The notes beneath the pieces are model-generated. The model was not told where the DNA came from, ran no database searches, and saw only the letters and a list, made by a program, of their open reading frames with translations. 32,582 nt of DNA from Clostridiales bacterium DTU053 (GTDB taxonomy: Bacteria; Bacillota; Clostridia; Oscillospirales; Acutalibacteraceae). This document shows, piece by piece, positions 1 through 7,361 of the stretch. A program made the position numbers and the translations under genes. Within the stretch, counting starts at the first letter, position 1. Every line of letters starts with the position of its first letter. The DNA lies in assembly GCA_001512765.1 (NCBI GenBank), contig LFSO01000034.1:82796-115377 (forward strand), written 5' to 3'.

Positions 1-75
1 AGCGGTGTTTTGCCCAGAGCCCCGTTTGCGTCAAGGGAGCGGCGTCTTGCCCAAAGCCCCGTCTTCTGATGGAAA
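1..75. repeat. Imperfect direct repeat, about 38 bp unit
   Basis: Two adjacent copies are visible, at 1-38 and 39-75. Each begins AGCGG, continues to TTGCCC and then AGCCCCGT; a third partial copy starting AGCGGC follows at 76. The copies differ at several positions. No open reading frame of interest crosses them. They may be the decayed end of an upstream gene or a small intergenic repeat; nothing in the window settles which. Confidence 0.5.
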
Positions 76-95
76 GCGGCTTGCCGCCTTTCTTT
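73..95 (+). terminator. Weak terminator-like hairpin
   Basis: GCGG (76-79) and CCGC (84-87) pair around a four-base loop, preceded by AAA and followed by a T-rich run interrupted by C. It may assist the better terminator just downstream. Confidence 0.3.
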
Positions 96-105
96 GCTTT
101 CCCGC

Positions 106-130
106 TGCGGGGCAACTCCCGCAATTTTTT
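106..130 (+). terminator. Rho-independent terminator of an upstream operon
   Basis: TGCGGG (106-111) pairs with CCCGCA (118-123) around a six-base loop, followed by a run of six T. It probably ends transcription entering from left of the window, isolating the esterase/galactosidase operon. Confidence 0.55.
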
Positions 131-192
131 GCGTCGGGCAGTCGTTCTTAGAAGCTTGCCTTAATCTGATGTTTTTATTCACCACATTTAGG

Positions 193-221
193 TTGAAATT
201 GTCACGCTCAAAAGCTATAAT
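193..221 (+). promoter_or_regulatory. Sigma-A promoter of the esterase/alpha-galactosidase operon
   Basis: The -35 box TTGAAA (193-198) and the -10 box TATAAT (216-221) are separated by exactly 17 bases. Transcription should start near 228, leaving a leader of about 30 bases before the GTG start at 259. Confidence 0.8.
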
Positions 222-258
222 GAATTAAATGCAAAATTTACTAAAATAAGGTGAAGAT

Positions 259-1092
259 GTGGAAATAATAAATCATAATTTTACCGAAGACGGACGAGTA
301 AATCTAAAGGTTTATATCCCCGACAAAAGCAGGGAGCTGCACGATTTCCCCCGCCCCATGGTGCTTATTTTCCCCGGCGGCGGCTACGGCTTCTGCTCCG
401 ACAGAGAGGCTGAGCCCATCGCTCTCTCATACAACGCCGCGGGCTTTAACGCCGCTGTGCTCAGGTACTCCATAGCGGAGCATTCAGGCTATCCCGCCCC
501 CCTTGCGGACGCTTCTAAGGCTGTCAAGTTTATAAGGGACAACGCGGAGAGATTCCACACCGACAAGGACAAAATCGCCGTTTGCGGCTTCTCAGCGGGC
601 GGTCACCTTGCCGCGTGGCTGGGCACCAAGTGGAACGACAAAGAGATTCAAAAGGCCGCGGGCGTTGAAAACGACGAGAACAAACCCAACGCGCTGATTC
701 TGGGCTACCCCGTAATCAGCGGCAGGGAGCCTACCCACAATGGCTCAATCAACAATCTTTTAAAGTCCGTTCCAGATGAAGAAAAAGAGTCTGTCCGAAA
801 TCTCATCTGCTGCGAAGAAAATGTAGGCGAGCACACCCCGCCCGCGTTTATCTTCCACACCGCGGACGACGCCGCTGTTCCCGTAATCGGAGCTCTCAAC
901 TTCGCGAGAGCGCTCAGCCGGAACAAAATCCCCTTTGAAATCCATGTTTACAGAAGCGGCTCACATGGTCTGTCTCTGGCTAACTATGTAACCGCAAAAT
1001 CCAAAAACAGCATCAATGCCGATGTTGAAGGCTGGTTTGATTTATCGGTTAAGTGGATACTGAGGACATTCAATTTTCCACCGGAATTTTAG
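259..1092 (+). CDS. Alpha/beta-hydrolase esterase (BD-FAE / acetylxylan-esterase-like)
   Basis: A 277-residue serine esterase of the alpha/beta-hydrolase fold. The oxyanion-loop motif PGGGYG lies near residues 39-44 (HGGGY in relatives) and the nucleophile elbow GFSAG at 110-114, making Ser112 the likely nucleophile. An Asp in the ADDxxVP segment (203 or 204) and His236 in SGSHG complete the triad. There is no signal peptide, so it should act in the cytoplasm. The GTG start is preferred because AAGGTGAAG precedes it and the in-frame alternatives stop at once. It is first in an operon with the GH27 gene 22 bases downstream, which suggests removal of acetyl or similar esters from an imported plant oligosaccharide. 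The substrate is inference; close relatives are often annotated only as lipase or esterase. Confidence 0.85.
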   Translation: MEIINHNFTEDGRVNLKVYIPDKSRELHDFPRPMVLIFPGGGYGFCSDREAEPIALSYNAAGFNAAVLRYSIAEHSGYPAPLADASKAVKFIRDNAERFHTDKDKIAVCGFSAGGHLAAWLGTKWNDKEIQKAAGVENDENKPNALILGYPVISGREPTHNGSINNLLKSVPDEEKESVRNLICCEENVGEHTPPAFIFHTADDAAVPVIGALNFARALSRNKIPFEIHVYRSGSHGLSLANYVTAKSKNSINADVEGWFDLSVKWILRTFNFPPEF

Positions 1093-1114
1093 ATAAAAGA
1101 AAGGACGGGATTTG

Positions 1115-2851
1115 ATGAGCATTAAACGCAAGCTGAAAGTCGCTCTGCCCGTAGCGGGTCTTACCGTAGCGGCAGGCGCGATTATGAAACAGCAGAACAT
1201 CTGCCCACTCTGCGTTGCCAAGCGAGTACTCAACGCCACCCGCATAACCTACAAGAACGAGGGCAGGTTTGAAAACGGCGTGGCACTCACTCCGCCCATG
1301 GGCTGGTCAAGCTGGAACCTTTTCAGACACAGGATTAACGAGGACCTGATTTACGAAATCGCCGAGGCTATGGCAAAATCGGGACTTAAAGACGCGGGCT
1401 ATACCTATGTAAATATCGACGACTGCTGGCAGTCCTCCTCAAGGGACAAGAACGGCAGACTTCAGGCCGACCTTGCCACCTTCCCGTCGGGCATCAAAAA
1501 CCTTGCCGAAAGGGTAAACGCTCTGGGCCTGAAACTCGGCATTTACTCCTCCAACGGCACTCTCACCTGCGAGGACCTGCCCGCAAGCCTTTACAACGAG
1601 GCTATAGACGCGGACACCTTTGCCGAGTGGGGCATTGAGTACTTCAAATACGACTTCTGCCACAACAAGCCCATCCCCACCAGCGCCCCCGACATTGACA
1701 AAATCATCATTACAAAGCCCAATGAAAAAGAGGGCATTGTAATAGAGGCGGAGACAGGCAGGCTCACAGGCAAAGCAAGGGTCGCCGAGGACTCCAAGCT
1801 GGAAACTGGCAAGTATGTAACGGGACTTTCCGCAAACGGCGGCGCACTTATCTTTGACGAGGTGGAAGTTGACGAGGACGGCGAGTATATCCTCACAATA
1901 GGTCTCAGAAAAGCGGGACTTTATCAGAAGTACGCCGAAATCGTGGTCAACGAAAAAGACTGCTACGACGCATACTTCCCGTCAACCAAGGGCTTTACCC
2001 ATGAGGGAAGACACCAGATTACAATTAAGCTCAATAAAGGCGTAAACAGCATTAAGATACACAATCCCGTAGCCTCAAGAATGGACAGCGCCATTATCCA
2101 GTACACCAAGATGGGCAAGGAGCTCAAGAGGGCAACAAAAGAGTACGCCGAGAGAACGGGACAGCCCGAAAAGCCGATTGTATATTCAATCTGCGAGTGG
2201 GGCGTAAACCGTCCGTGGAAGTGGGGAGCTGGCGCTGGCAACCTGTGGCGCACCACAATGGACATCAAGGCATTCTGGGCATCAATCCTCGCAATTTACG
2301 AGTTCAATGTAAGGCTTTACAAGTATGCCGGTCCCGGCAACTGGAACGACCCCGATATGCTTGAGGTGGGCAACGGCAACCTGACAGACGATGAGAACAA
2401 GGCTCACTTCAGCCTCTGGTGCATGATGGCAGCTCCCCTTATTCTGGGCAACGATATCAGAACTTTCTTAAAGCCCGACGGCACCCCCGACACCGAGAAC
2501 AAGATTTACAAGATAGTCACGAATAAAGACATGATTGCCATCGACCAGGACAGAAGGGGCATACAGTGCCGCAGAATCAGGACCACCCCGTTCCTTGTGG
2601 ATGTGCTTGTAAAGCCCCTTGAGAATAAGGAGCTGGCGGTCTGCCTCTTTAACAAGGGCGAGATGGCCGCAAAGGGCGAGTTCTCCATTCGGGAGCTGAC
2701 CTCCTTAGGCTTTATCGACCTGCCCAAGGCTGCCGTATATGAAGTCAAGGACATTTGGGAGAACGAAATCTTCACAAGTCAGGATAAAGTCTCCGCGGAG
2801 CTGCCCAAGCACAGCGTAAAGGTCTACAGAATCAAGGCAATCACCGATTAA
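1115..2851 (+). CDS. GH27 alpha-galactosidase with an inserted CBM-like domain, N-terminally membrane anchored
   Basis: A 578-residue retaining alpha-galactosidase of clan GH-D. Residues 8-24 form a hydrophobic N-terminal segment, probably an uncleaved anchor, followed by a CPLC motif at 30-33. The barrel starts with TPPMGWSSWN near 59-68. The nucleophile is Asp180 in KYDFC, and the acid/base by family alignment is Asp383 in RTTMDI; CEWG (360-363) and WNDPDM (410-415) are further family signatures. Residues of about 186-329 are foreign to the barrel. They start with IEAETGRL, typical of CBM35/CBM6-type beta-sandwiches, and rejoin the barrel at YTKMGKEL. A C-terminal beta domain follows from about residue 490. 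ATG at 1115 is chosen over the TTG just before it because AAGGAC sits 8 bases upstream. It would release terminal alpha-galactose from galactomannan or raffinose-type sugars. Confidence 0.9.
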   Translation: MSIKRKLKVALPVAGLTVAAGAIMKQQNICPLCVAKRVLNATRITYKNEGRFENGVALTPPMGWSSWNLFRHRINEDLIYEIAEAMAKSGLKDAGYTYVNIDDCWQSSSRDKNGRLQADLATFPSGIKNLAERVNALGLKLGIYSSNGTLTCEDLPASLYNEAIDADTFAEWGIEYFKYDFCHNKPIPTSAPDIDKIIITKPNEKEGIVIEAETGRLTGKARVAEDSKLETGKYVTGLSANGGALIFDEVEVDEDGEYILTIGLRKAGLYQKYAEIVVNEKDCYDAYFPSTKGFTHEGRHQITIKLNKGVNSIKIHNPVASRMDSAIIQYTKMGKELKRATKEYAERTGQPEKPIVYSICEWGVNRPWKWGAGAGNLWRTTMDIKAFWASILAIYEFNVRLYKYAGPGNWNDPDMLEVGNGNLTDDENKAHFSLWCMMAAPLILGNDIRTFLKPDGTPDTENKIYKIVTNKDMIAIDQDRRGIQCRRIRTTPFLVDVLVKPLENKELAVCLFNKGEMAAKGEFSIRELTSLGFIDLPKAAVYEVKDIWENEIFTSQDKVSAELPKHSVKVYRIKAITD

Positions 2852-2852
2852 T

Positions 2853-2886
2853 AAAAAAAGCCGTACCAAAAGGTACGGCTTTTTTT
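2853..2886. terminator. Bidirectional terminator between convergent genes
   Basis: A stem with the core AGCCGTACC (2859-2867) and GGTACGGCT (2872-2880) closes on an AAAA loop, flanked by seven A on the left and seven T on the right. It serves the galactosidase operon on the plus strand and the glycosidase-like gene on the minus strand. Confidence 0.9.
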
Positions 2887-2895
2887 ATTGAAGAT

Positions 2896-4287
2896 TTAAT
2901 AATCTACCGTTACAAACACGCCTTCGCCGGGGGCAAGGGAGAGGCTGTAGAAGCCGTCGGCGTCGGGAGTAAGCTCTGAGGGAACTCCCGCCCTGTAAAC
3001 GGTTACGGAGCTTGCGCCGTTCAGCTTGAACTTAGCGTCGGCTCTGTCGTTCTTGCTGATTTCGTTCATGTTGACCATTGTAAATGCCTTAGAGTCGCCC
3101 TCTTTAGCCTCAAAGCAGCCCACAAGCAAGGTGTCCTCACTCTGAAGGTCTGATATAGCTTTAAACTCTACCTTAGAAAGGGCTATGCGTGTATGGTTCT
3201 CTTTATATGCGTTAAGCACAAACGCGCCGATGTTCTTATAGTCGGAATATGCATCGGATAGTGCCTTTATCTCTCGGTTCACAGCCTGAACATAGAAGTA
3301 GACGGGATTTCTCTGACCGTCACGGGTGATGAGGTGAGAGCTCTCATCCCACCATCCCTCCTGATAGCAGGCGTGAATTATGGCCTTTGCGCCGAAAGAG
3401 AGCGCGGTGTATGCCTGCCAGCGGATGTCAGCCTCGTCGGCTATTCTTGTAACGCTGTCGCCTTCAAAGGGCATACCCGTTACCTGAGTGATTACCCAAA
3501 GGTCCCTGTTTGTATCTCTGCATGCCTTGGCGAGAATGTCAAGGTTCTTAAGCCAAGTGGGCTCGCAGTATTTGTAGGGCTTGCCCGTTGCCTTGTCGGT
3601 GCGCTGCTTTAAGGGGTAGATGTCAACGCTTATGTAGTCGGTTCCGACGGTTTCGATATACGCGTTAACATGCTTTTGATAGGAGCTGATTCTCTGATAA
3701 TCCTTTGAGAAAGCGAACCAGTCGGCTTTGGTGCCCAGCTGCTCCTCATTTGCGTAGGAGGGATAAAGGTTTATGTATGCTATCTTGCCGTTTGTCTTTG
3801 AATAGTAGCTGTCAACCATCCTTGCCAGGTAGGGGAAGGAATCAGCGGCGGGCTCGTCCATCAAATCGTTGCCCCAGAGAGCGGGATGGTCCACAAAATC
3901 CTCAAGGGTAAAGGTCAGCCACGGGCACTGGTCCGTCCTGTCAATATAAGTCCAGCCGTAGGTGGGCAGACCGCCGAAGTTCTTTGCTATAACGCCTATG
4001 CCGAATCTCGCGCAGGCGTCAAGGAACTCTTTATTCGCGGCGCTGACAAGAAAGTCTATCCCCGCGTCGACAACATACTGCATATGCTCGTCGTCGGTCT
4101 GGCTTATGTTGCAGCCGTAGCCGCCTATAAGAATGCGGTCGGTGTCAAAGACATAGTTTGTTTTCTCAGCCACAATGGGGTTTTTAGCCCGGGGGATGTC
4201 GCCTAAAAGGGATGTGGCGAAAAGCATCAGCATGCTTACGAGAAAAGCGGTAATCTTTTTATAATAGACGCTTATAATCTCAAGCAT
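2896..4287 (-). CDS. Exported glycoside-hydrolase-like TIM-barrel protein, family unassigned
   Basis: A 463-residue protein with an N-terminal hydrophobic segment (about residues 10-27), so secreted or membrane-tethered. The body resembles a clan-A-like (beta/alpha)8 glycosidase: a GGYG strand early, then FVDHPALWG followed by MDEP, where the Glu could be the acid/base, and later AIIHACYQEGWWDES, which could carry a second acidic residue. The end has the beta-sandwich look of a C-terminal glycosidase domain (VTVYRAG, LAPGEGVFVTVDY). I cannot place it in a numbered GH family and the catalytic residues are guesses. The start is the ATG preceded by GGAGGGG; longer in-frame starts lie upstream of the likely -10 box at 4321. 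It converges on the alpha-galactosidase operon, which suggests a carbohydrate role. Confidence 0.7.
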   Translation of the reverse strand: MLEIISVYYKKITAFLVSMLMLFATSLLGDIPRAKNPIVAEKTNYVFDTDRILIGGYGCNISQTDDEHMQYVVDAGIDFLVSAANKEFLDACARFGIGVIAKNFGGLPTYGWTYIDRTDQCPWLTFTLEDFVDHPALWGNDLMDEPAADSFPYLARMVDSYYSKTNGKIAYINLYPSYANEEQLGTKADWFAFSKDYQRISSYQKHVNAYIETVGTDYISVDIYPLKQRTDKATGKPYKYCEPTWLKNLDILAKACRDTNRDLWVITQVTGMPFEGDSVTRIADEADIRWQAYTALSFGAKAIIHACYQEGWWDESSHLITRDGQRNPVYFYVQAVNREIKALSDAYSDYKNIGAFVLNAYKENHTRIALSKVEFKAISDLQSEDTLLVGCFEAKEGDSKAFTMVNMNEISKNDRADAKFKLNGASSVTVYRAGVPSELTPDADGFYSLSLAPGEGVFVTVDY

Positions 4288-4320
4288 ATTTTCCCCTCCA
4301 TTAGTTTCTTGGACGAGCAT

Positions 4321-4329
4321 ATTGTAGCA
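4321..4329 (-). promoter_or_regulatory. Extended -10 promoter of the glycosidase-like gene
   Basis: On the minus strand the sequence TATGCTACAAT gives a -10 box TACAAT preceded by TGC, an extended -10. No good -35 is seen at 17 bases. The predicted transcript start near 4314 excludes the longer in-frame translation start at 4350. Confidence 0.5.
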
Positions 4330-4410
4330 TAGTGAAACATCGAATTCCACAAAAAATTGCGGTTATGTAAAAAATTTAAACTTTTCCGAAAAGCGGATAC
4401 GGAAAAAGCG

Positions 4411-4440
4411 CAAAAAAAAAAGCGGCTGACTTTCAGCCGC
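4411..4440 (-). terminator. Terminator of the SpoIIQ-like gene
   Basis: On the minus strand GCGGCTGA and TCAGCCGC form an 8-bp GC-rich stem with a short loop, followed by about ten T. It lies 45 bases after the stop codon of the M23 gene. Confidence 0.85.
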
Positions 4441-4484
4441 CGCAGCCCCGAAAACTCGGTGCGGGTTACAACTCAGGGCTAACT

Positions 4485-5213
4485 TTAATCATTTACGGGA
4501 GACTTGTCTTTCCCCAGAACCGAAAGGGGATCCTTTATTTCGCCGTTTACCGCAATTTCAAGGTGAATGTGGGGTCCCAGAGCCTCTTCGCAAGGGACGG
4601 TGCCCAGATTGCCTATTGTGTCGTTGAGCTTTACCTTGTCGCCTTTCTTGACGGTGCTGCCTTTGCCGAAGCCGCAGTATTTTGCCATTACTCCGCCGCC
4701 GTGGTCAATCACAACAACGGTGCCCCAAAGCTCATCGTCAAAGACAGCTTCAACAACGCCGTCGGCAATTGCCTTTACGGAGTCGCCGACCTTGCCGCTG
4801 AAGTCCACGCCGTTGTGTACTCTCCAGTCGTTCATGGTCTTGGAATAGACCAGCTCACCGTGGCTGTAGTCAAAGGCTATTGCGGTGCCAAGGGGGAGAG
4901 AGAAGTAGGTGGGCTTTGTCTCAGGCTCTGTTTTGGGCTCTGTTTTAGCCTCGGTGGTAGGTACTGCAGTAGTCTGCTTTCTTTCGTCGGGCATGCCTGT
5001 TACATCGCCGCGGACCTCATCGGTCGGTACCTCGGTTCTTGCCTCGGTGGTGGGAGTAAGGGGAGTTACGCCCTCATTCTCGGCGGGCAGACCCTTGTTC
5101 GAGGCATAAGCCGCGACGCCGATCGCTATAAGGCAAAGGGCCAAAACCGGATATATAGGCTTTGTTTTAAGGATTTCAAGCACCCTGCTTTTTTTGTTGT
5201 CCTCCATAATCAA
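4485..5213 (-). CDS. SpoIIQ-like membrane-anchored M23 (LytM) protein
   Basis: About 242 residues: a short cytoplasmic head, one membrane segment (about 20-36), a Thr/Glu/Pro-rich linker (about 43-102), then an M23 LytM domain. The metal-site residues are intact: HxxxD in RVHNGVDF (His133, Asp137) and HxH in HIHLE (His215, His217). The phrase LVYSxTxxDWRVH just before the first His is typical of clostridial SpoIIQ-type proteins, which join SpoIIIAH in the mother-cell/forespore channel. No other sporulation gene is nearby, so a general cell-wall endopeptidase is possible. Start: GGAGG lies 8 bases before a TTG at 5213 and 14 before the ATG at 5207; spacing favours TTG. It is preceded by a terminator and a folded leader, which suggests its own regulation. 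Confidence 0.75.
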   Translation of the reverse strand: MIMEDNKKSRVLEILKTKPIYPVLALCLIAIGVAAYASNKGLPAENEGVTPLTPTTEARTEVPTDEVRGDVTGMPDERKQTTAVPTTEAKTEPKTEPETKPTYFSLPLGTAIAFDYSHGELVYSKTMNDWRVHNGVDFSGKVGDSVKAIADGVVEAVFDDELWGTVVVIDHGGGVMAKYCGFGKGSTVKKGDKVKLNDTIGNLGTVPCEEALGPHIHLEIAVNGEIKDPLSVLGKDKSPVND

Positions 5214-5290
5214 GAATAACACCTCCAAAAGAATTTTTGCCCAGGATATGCAAATTATTCAAGGAAGTGAAATTTTTGAAATCGGAGGAC

Positions 5291-5332
5291 AAAAAAACAA
5301 ACAAAAGCAGACCTTTCAGTCTGCTTTTGTTT
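5291..5332 (-). terminator. Terminator or attenuator upstream of the SpoIIQ-like gene
   Basis: AAACAAAAGCAGAC (5299-5312) pairs perfectly with 5319-5332 around a six-base loop, and on the minus strand the hairpin is followed by T-rich sequence (5298-5291). It ends the ABC-transporter transcript, a small RNA, or acts as an attenuator for the M23 gene about 80 bases further on. Confidence 0.65.
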
Positions 5333-5365
5333 AGCTGTTGTTTAACAAAAGAGGGGTTACTAATA

Positions 5366-5454
5366 GGAGGGATATCTTCCATCGAAGAATGTGTAGATAC
5401 TGCGGGTGCCGGTGCGGCTCCGCTCCTCGCTCGCTACACCTTTATGATATCCTC
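5366..5454. other. Structured intergenic element, possible leader RNA or ncRNA
   Basis: Nested complementary arms span about 90 bases: GGAGGGATATC (5366-5376) with GATATCCTC (5446-5454), GTGTAG (5391-5396) with CTACAC (5434-5439), and an inner GC-rich hairpin beginning GCGGGTGCC at 5402. Read on the minus strand it precedes the terminator at 5332-5291 and the SpoIIQ-like gene. On the plus strand TTGTTT and TAATAG sit 17 bases apart just before it, so direction is uncertain. It does not show the signatures I know for SRP RNA, tmRNA or the common riboswitches. The rest of 5214-5527 holds no gene I can support. Confidence 0.4.
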
Positions 5455-5527
5455 AACATATTAAGCGGCTATGAACATCCTATTAATAATCGGAAATTTA
5501 ATTATTAATACATATTGTCGAATTTTG

Positions 5528-7258
5528 TTATTCCTCTTTGTCGATAAGGTTTAGTTTCTGGTACAGTCCGTGGTTTTGCATCAGCTCTTCATGGGTGCCG
5601 CACTCGGTGATTTTGCCGTTTTCAAGAACCAGAATCAAATCAGCGTTTCTGATTGTGGAAAGCCTGTGGGCTATGGCAATAATGGTGCGCTTGCCGAGAA
5701 GGGATGAGATAGCCTTTTGAATCTCCCTTTCGGTGCGGGAATCCACCGACGCCGTAGCCTCGTCAAGAATGATAATCGGCGCGTCTCGGAGTATTGCCCT
5801 CGCTATGTCGATTCTCTGCTTTTGACCTCCCGAGAGCCTCAGACCTCTTTCGCCCACCTTAGTGTCAAAGCCGTCGGGCATCTCCATGATGTCGTCATAT
5901 ATAAAGGCTGCCTTGGCGGCGGCGACTATTTCCTCCATGGTGGCGTCGGGCTTTGCGTAGCTTATGTTCTCGGCTACCGTGGCATTGAAAAGGAAGGTGT
6001 CCTGTAAAACGGGAGCGATGTTGCGCCTTAAAGACTCCAGCTTTGCATCCCTTATGTCGACGCCGTCAATAAGTATGCTGCCCGATATTACATCATAGAA
6101 GCGGGGAATAAGCTGCGTCAGAGTCGTCTTGCCGGCTCCCGTGGGGCCTACAAGAGCCACCATCTGACCCGGCTTTACCTTAAAGCTGATATCGTCAAGG
6201 ACCGTAATGCCCTCCTGATAGTGGAAGCTGACATTCTTAAACTCAATCTCGCCCTTGACTTTGCCGATGTCTACTGCGTTCTCCTTGTCGCAGATTTCTT
6301 GGGGCTTTTCAAGGATTGCCATAACTCTCTCGGCGCCCGCGTACGCCTGCTGAGAGTCCTCTAAGAGCCTTGCGAACTTTGAAATAGGTGCATAGAAAAG
6401 GGAGAGGTACAAAAGGAAGGCGACTATATCCGAAACGGAAAGGATATTTTTAAAAGCCAGAAGTCCGCCCGCTCCAACAACTATGACCGTACCCATTGAG
6501 GAAATAAACTCAATGCCGGGATGGAAAAGCGCGCTTTTTTTAAGAGCAAAGAGAATAGCCTTTGTATAAGAATGAGCCTGCTCAAGGACAGATTCCTGCT
6601 CATCCTTTTCCCTGCCGAACGCCTGAATTTCGTGAATTCCCGAAAAATTGTCCTGCAGCTTAGAGTTCAGAGCCGCAAGCTGCTTTTGGGAGAGTCTGAA
6701 ATTCGGCCTTATCTTAAAGGCAAAGGTCATGCCCGCCCAGAAAAGGAAGGGTATCGGTATGCATGTTAAAAGCGCCAGTTTTACATTTATGCTAAGGAGG
6801 ATTGCAAAGACGCCCACCACTGTAATAACGCTGGTCATCATGTCGGGTATTACATGGGCGTACAAGAGCTCAAAAGTGGCGGTGTCGTTTACAACTCGGC
6901 TCATAAGGTCGCCCGTCTGCTTGTCGTGGAAAAAGCTTATGGAGGAGGTCTGAATCTTGTCATAGACCCTGACTCTCATTTCCTCAACAAGGCTCCACGC
7001 GGCTTTGTGGGCAAAGTAGTTGCTCATGAATCTAAAGAGCACCATAAGAAGATACAGCCCGAAAAGACCGCCTGTCAAAAACGCCAGCGCTTTAAGGTTC
7101 TTGCCCGCCTCTCCGTTCTTAACAAGCTCGGTAAGGCTTGAGAGCAGCTTCGGGGCGATAAGATTTACCGCTGTCAGCAAAAATGTGGAGCTGATGGCGA
7201 TAAAGTAGAGTCTGCGGTATTTCACCGCCTCGCGGCTAAGTTTAAGAAGTAATTTCAT
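5528..7258 (-). CDS. ABC exporter, fused membrane and ATPase domains (MsbA/multidrug type)
   Basis: A 576-residue half-transporter expected to work as a homodimer. Six membrane spans occupy roughly residues 15-300. The ATPase domain shows Walker A GPTGAGKT (371-378), Q-loop Gln419, signature LSGGQ (475-479), Walker B IIILDE (495-500) and the H-loop histidine near 531, all intact. The start is the ATG with GGAG seven bases upstream; a longer in-frame start has no ribosome site. Substrate cannot be read from sequence; lipids, drugs or peptides are possible. It is downstream of and co-oriented with the secreted Pro-Thr-Glu protein, but a strong hairpin lies between them, so co-transcription is uncertain. 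No terminator follows the stop codon immediately. Confidence 0.9.
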   Translation of the reverse strand: MKLLLKLSREAVKYRRLYFIAISSTFLLTAVNLIAPKLLSSLTELVKNGEAGKNLKALAFLTGGLFGLYLLMVLFRFMSNYFAHKAAWSLVEEMRVRVYDKIQTSSISFFHDKQTGDLMSRVVNDTATFELLYAHVIPDMMTSVITVVGVFAILLSINVKLALLTCIPIPFLFWAGMTFAFKIRPNFRLSQKQLAALNSKLQDNFSGIHEIQAFGREKDEQESVLEQAHSYTKAILFALKKSALFHPGIEFISSMGTVIVVGAGGLLAFKNILSVSDIVAFLLYLSLFYAPISKFARLLEDSQQAYAGAERVMAILEKPQEICDKENAVDIGKVKGEIEFKNVSFHYQEGITVLDDISFKVKPGQMVALVGPTGAGKTTLTQLIPRFYDVISGSILIDGVDIRDAKLESLRRNIAPVLQDTFLFNATVAENISYAKPDATMEEIVAAAKAAFIYDDIMEMPDGFDTKVGERGLRLSGGQKQRIDIARAILRDAPIIILDEATASVDSRTEREIQKAISSLLGKRTIIAIAHRLSTIRNADLILVLENGKITECGTHEELMQNHGLYQKLNLIDKEE

Positions 7259-7295
7259 CGCGTTTCTCCAATCCGAATTCAAAAGTGAATTCAAA

Positions 7296-7318
7296 GCGGC
7301 GAACCTTCGGTTCGCCGC
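7296..7318 (-). terminator. Hairpin between the repeat-protein gene and the ABC exporter
   Basis: GCGGCGAACC (7296-7305) and GGTTCGCCGC (7309-7318) form a perfect 10-bp stem with a three-base loop. On the minus strand it is followed by only a short T stretch, then a GAATTC motif repeated at 7276 and 7288, so termination may be partial. Confidence 0.5.
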
Positions 7319-7361
7319 CTATAAGCTGTATTTAACTTGATTATGTACTCTCTGTTTGAAT

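Noticed and set aside
4563..5219. Long plus-strand frame (218 codons) opposite the SpoIIQ-like gene
   Set aside because: It lies entirely antisense to a gene with intact M23 motifs, lacks a ribosome site and has no recognisable domain; it is a codon-bias shadow.
5176..5382. 68-codon minus-strand frame running through the terminator before the SpoIIQ-like gene
   Set aside because: It crosses a perfect terminator hairpin and overlaps the start of the M23 gene; the sequence is low complexity.
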